Assembly (NCBI RefSeq): GCF_042665295.1
Contig: NZ_JBHTCO010000005.1
Span: forward strand, 248,001 to 312,000
Length of the DNA: 64,000 nucleotides
Direction: 5' to 3'
Source: Scopulibacillus_A cellulosilyticus
Lineage (GTDB): Bacteria; Bacillota; Bacilli; Bacillales; Sporolactobacillaceae
The notes under the pieces are model-generated. The model ran no database searches. It saw only the letters and a program-made list of their open reading frames with translations, and was not told the DNA's origin. Positions within the stretch are counted from its first letter, which is position 1, and the number at the start of each line of letters is the position of its first letter. Of the stretch, positions 62,230 through 64,000 are shown in pieces. The position numbers and the translations under genes were made by a program.

Positions 62230-63207
62230 TTAATACTGTAAAACTTCCTCAATCCCTTTAAAAATCCGTTCCTTATTTGGCAGCCAATCATCTTCAACCG
62301 TTGGGACAGGGTAGGGTGTATCATAACCCGTGACTCGAATGATTGGAGATGCAAGATAAAATAAAGCGTGTTCACTGACTAAAGCAGCAATTTCACCGGC
62401 AACACCGCCGCTTTTTACAGCTTCATGGACAATAATGAGTCTGCTTGTTTTTTTAACTGATGCCAAGATCGCCTCTAAATCTAGTGGCTGAATCGTCCTG
62501 AGATCTATAACCTCTGTGCTGATACCTTTTTCGGCAGCTTCTTCAGCTGTTTTTAAAGCGAGAGAAACCATAGCGCCCCAAGCGACAATCGTGACGTCCT
62601 CTCCTTCTTTGACAACCTTGGCTTTCCCAAGCGGCACTTGATAGCTTTCTTCCGGTACTTCCATTTTAAAAGCACGGTACAGCTTTAAAGGCTCCAAAAA
62701 TAACACCGGATTATCGTCACGTATTGCAGATATCAGCAAGCCTTTGGCATCATATGGATTTGATGGTGTGACAACCTTTAATCCTGGTGAATGCAAAAAC
62801 AATGCTTCAAGACTATCAGAATGAAGTTCAGGTGTTCTTACCCCTCCGCCATACGGGCTGCGAACTACAATCGGTACAGAAAAACGTCCGCCGGAACGAA
62901 ATCGAATTCGAGCAGCCTGTGCCGCAAGCTGATCCATTGTTTCGTATATAAATCCTAAAAATTGTATTTCCGCCACCGGTCTAAACCCATTAATGGATAA
63001 TCCGATCGTCGTACCGACAATGCCTGATTCCGCAAGCGGTGTATCAAATACTCTATTTTCTCCAAACTTTTCTTGAAGGCCGTCTGTCGCTCTAAAAACG
63101 CCTCCGTTTTTGCCTATATCCTCCCCTAAAAGGATCACGCGTTCATTATTTTCCATTTCTTGTTCCAACGCCTGGTTAATCGCCTGAACCATTGTCAATT
63201 CCGCCAT
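62230..63207 (-). CDS. 2-oxoacid dehydrogenase E1 component, beta subunit
   Basis: A 325-residue transketolase-like subunit of a pyruvate, acetoin or branched-chain dehydrogenase. ThDP site residues appear in GEDIGKNGGVFRATDGL and FDTPLAESGIVG, and FRSGGRFSVPIVVRSPYGGG and EAVKSGGVAGEIA follow. Its ATG is directly after the E1 alpha stop (no gap). No E2 or E3 gene follows; the next genes are amidases, so the remaining subunits must be supplied from elsewhere or this E1 is used by another complex. Confidence 0.93.
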   Translation of the reverse strand: MAELTMVQAINQALEQEMENNERVILLGEDIGKNGGVFRATDGLQEKFGENRVFDTPLAESGIVGTTIGLSINGFRPVAEIQFLGFIYETMDQLAAQAARIRFRSGGRFSVPIVVRSPYGGGVRTPELHSDSLEALFLHSPGLKVVTPSNPYDAKGLLISAIRDDNPVLFLEPLKLYRAFKMEVPEESYQVPLGKAKVVKEGEDVTIVAWGAMVSLALKTAEEAAEKGISTEVIDLRTIQPLDLEAILASVKKTSRLIIVHEAVKSGGVAGEIAALVSEHALFYLASPIIRVTGYDTPYPVPTVEDDWLPNKERIFKGIEEVLQY

Positions 63208-64000
63208 TTAAACCCTCTCCTTTATAAACGCTTTTGCTTCTTCTTTTTGCATTAGCAGCAATTCGTGAGGTTTATCATAAACATGGTCGAATATCTCATC
63301 AAGAGTTGGAGGCGGGGTTTCTTCAGCTGCTTTAACAGCCTGGTCAATGTCATTTTTGATAGTTTGCAGTTCATCACGTTCTTTTTCTTCTGACCATAAC
63401 TTGTTATCTGTTAAAAAACGCTTAAAGCGAACGAGCGGATCTTTGTTCTGCCAAGCTTCAGCATCCCGTTCTGATCTGTATTTGGTCGGATCATCTGCAG
63501 TTGTATGCGGTCCTTGCCGATAGGTAATAGCTTCGATCAGTGTCGGCCCGTCGCCGTTCCGCGCACTGTCTGCAGCCGCCTTCATCACTTGATAGACGGC
63601 TAAGCAATCGTTGCCATCAACTTGAACACCTTTCATGCCATAGGCCAAAGCTTTTTGGGCGATAGACCTACTGGCGGTTTGTTTATTACGGGGAACGCTG
63701 ATCGCCCATTGGTTATTTTGACAGAAAAATACCGCAGGCACTTGGTTAACGGATGCGAAATTTAATGCTTCGTGAAAATCGCCTTGCGAGGTAGCGCCGT
63801 CACCAAAATAACAAGCTGAAACAACCTTTTCCCCTTTCAGCTTTGAGGCCCACGCACAACCTGCCGCGTGAAGCGTTTGCGCACCGATAATAATTTGGAT
63901 TGGGAATATGTTTTCATCAGTTGACCCGCCAACACCGAAGTTTCCTTTTGAGCGGAGGATGTTTTGTTTGAATGTGGCTCCGTGTACGAGTGTTGCTGCA
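63208..64000 (-). CDS. 2-oxoacid dehydrogenase E1 component, alpha subunit (5' end beyond window)
   Basis: The frame is open from the window edge; about 263 C-terminal residues are present. ThDP-binding motif CYFGDGATSQGDFHEALNFASV...NNQWAIS is intact, then QVDGNDCLAVYQ, ITYRQGPHTTADDPTKYR (phosphorylation-loop region). Partner E1 beta follows at once. An internal GTG at 63741 is not a start, since homology continues upstream to the edge. Confidence 0.93.
   Translation of the reverse strand, partial: AATLVHGATFKQNILRSKGNFGVGGSTDENIFPIQIIIGAQTLHAAGCAWASKLKGEKVVSACYFGDGATSQGDFHEALNFASVNQVPAVFFCQNNQWAISVPRNKQTASRSIAQKALAYGMKGVQVDGNDCLAVYQVMKAAADSARNGDGPTLIEAITYRQGPHTTADDPTKYRSERDAEAWQNKDPLVRFKRFLTDNKLWSEEKERDELQTIKNDIDQAVKAAEETPPPTLDEIFDHVYDKPHELLLMQKEEAKAFIKERV

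Overview
The window reads as a chromosomal segment from a low-GC Gram-positive rod of the order Bacillales (Bacillus-like). Support comes from strong AGGAGG-type ribosome binding sites with frequent TTG/GTG starts, a Bacillus-type replication terminator protein (RTP), a Firmicutes-type dif site, a TPP riboswitch on thiC, a T-box leader, CcpA-type cre control, a BsrG-like type I toxin, a Fur-regulated-basic-protein-like gene and a YkpA-like ABC-F ATPase. No plasmid, prophage or CRISPR signature was seen.

The main structural point is that this looks like the replication terminus. A near-canonical dif site lies at 19630-19657, rtp lies at 27653-28015 with two inverted Ter-like repeats upstream, and the coding strand flips at dif. 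Intact genes left of about 19.6 kb are almost all on +, and those to the right are mostly on -, as expected if forks enter from both sides and meet here. A second Xer-type recombinase (xerS) is only 3.5 kb from dif.

Layout. 0-3.6 kb: a LysM/NlpC-P60 cell-wall hydrolase, an MFS exporter and a metallo-beta-lactamase-fold hydrolase. 3.7-16 kb: a long + strand catabolic cluster preceded by two copies of an 18-bp TetR-type operator. It encodes two acyl-CoA dehydrogenases, an alcohol dehydrogenase, an R2-like ligand-binding oxidase (R2lox), an SCP2-like lipid-binding protein, an AMP-forming acyl-CoA ligase, a cysteine-less thiolase-fold protein paired with a DUF35 protein (the Ltp2/ChsH2 aldolase arrangement), an NDP-forming acyl-CoA synthetase and an MFS transporter. 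Together they suggest uptake, CoA activation, desaturation or oxygenation and chain cleavage of a lipid-like or branched hydrophobic compound. 16-28 kb: terminus functions, a YhgE-like membrane protein with a PadR regulator, a type I toxin-antitoxin locus absent from simple ORF calling, ykpA, an EcsC-family protein, thiC and an FAD oxidoreductase.

28.4-31.2 kb: a CaiB-type CoA transferase, a truncated AtuA-like protein and a divergent TetR regulator with a perfect palindromic operator. 31.2-34 kb: a graveyard of Tn3-family transposon ends. Four 38-bp GGGG...TAAG repeats of three types surround a divergent trpS with its T-box leader, a tnpA 3' remnant and a truncated aldo/keto reductase. 34-38.3 kb: SDR, carboxymuconolactone-decarboxylase-like and MFS genes with a duplicated operator region, an MFS pseudogene and a dead tetR. 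38.4-45.5 kb: glycolate (or lactate) oxidase glcDFE, a FadR/GntR regulator and a divergent cre-controlled permease.

45.6-64 kb: gpmA, an Fbp-like small gene with a frameshifted cidA/lrgA-like gene, an MFS/IclR pair, a heterodimeric ABC exporter, a pabB-pabC fusion, a serine hydrolase, an amidohydrolase and an M20 amidase, and the E1 beta and (partial) E1 alpha subunits of a 2-oxoacid dehydrogenase. All functional calls come from reading the sequence and from remembered family features; no database search was run.
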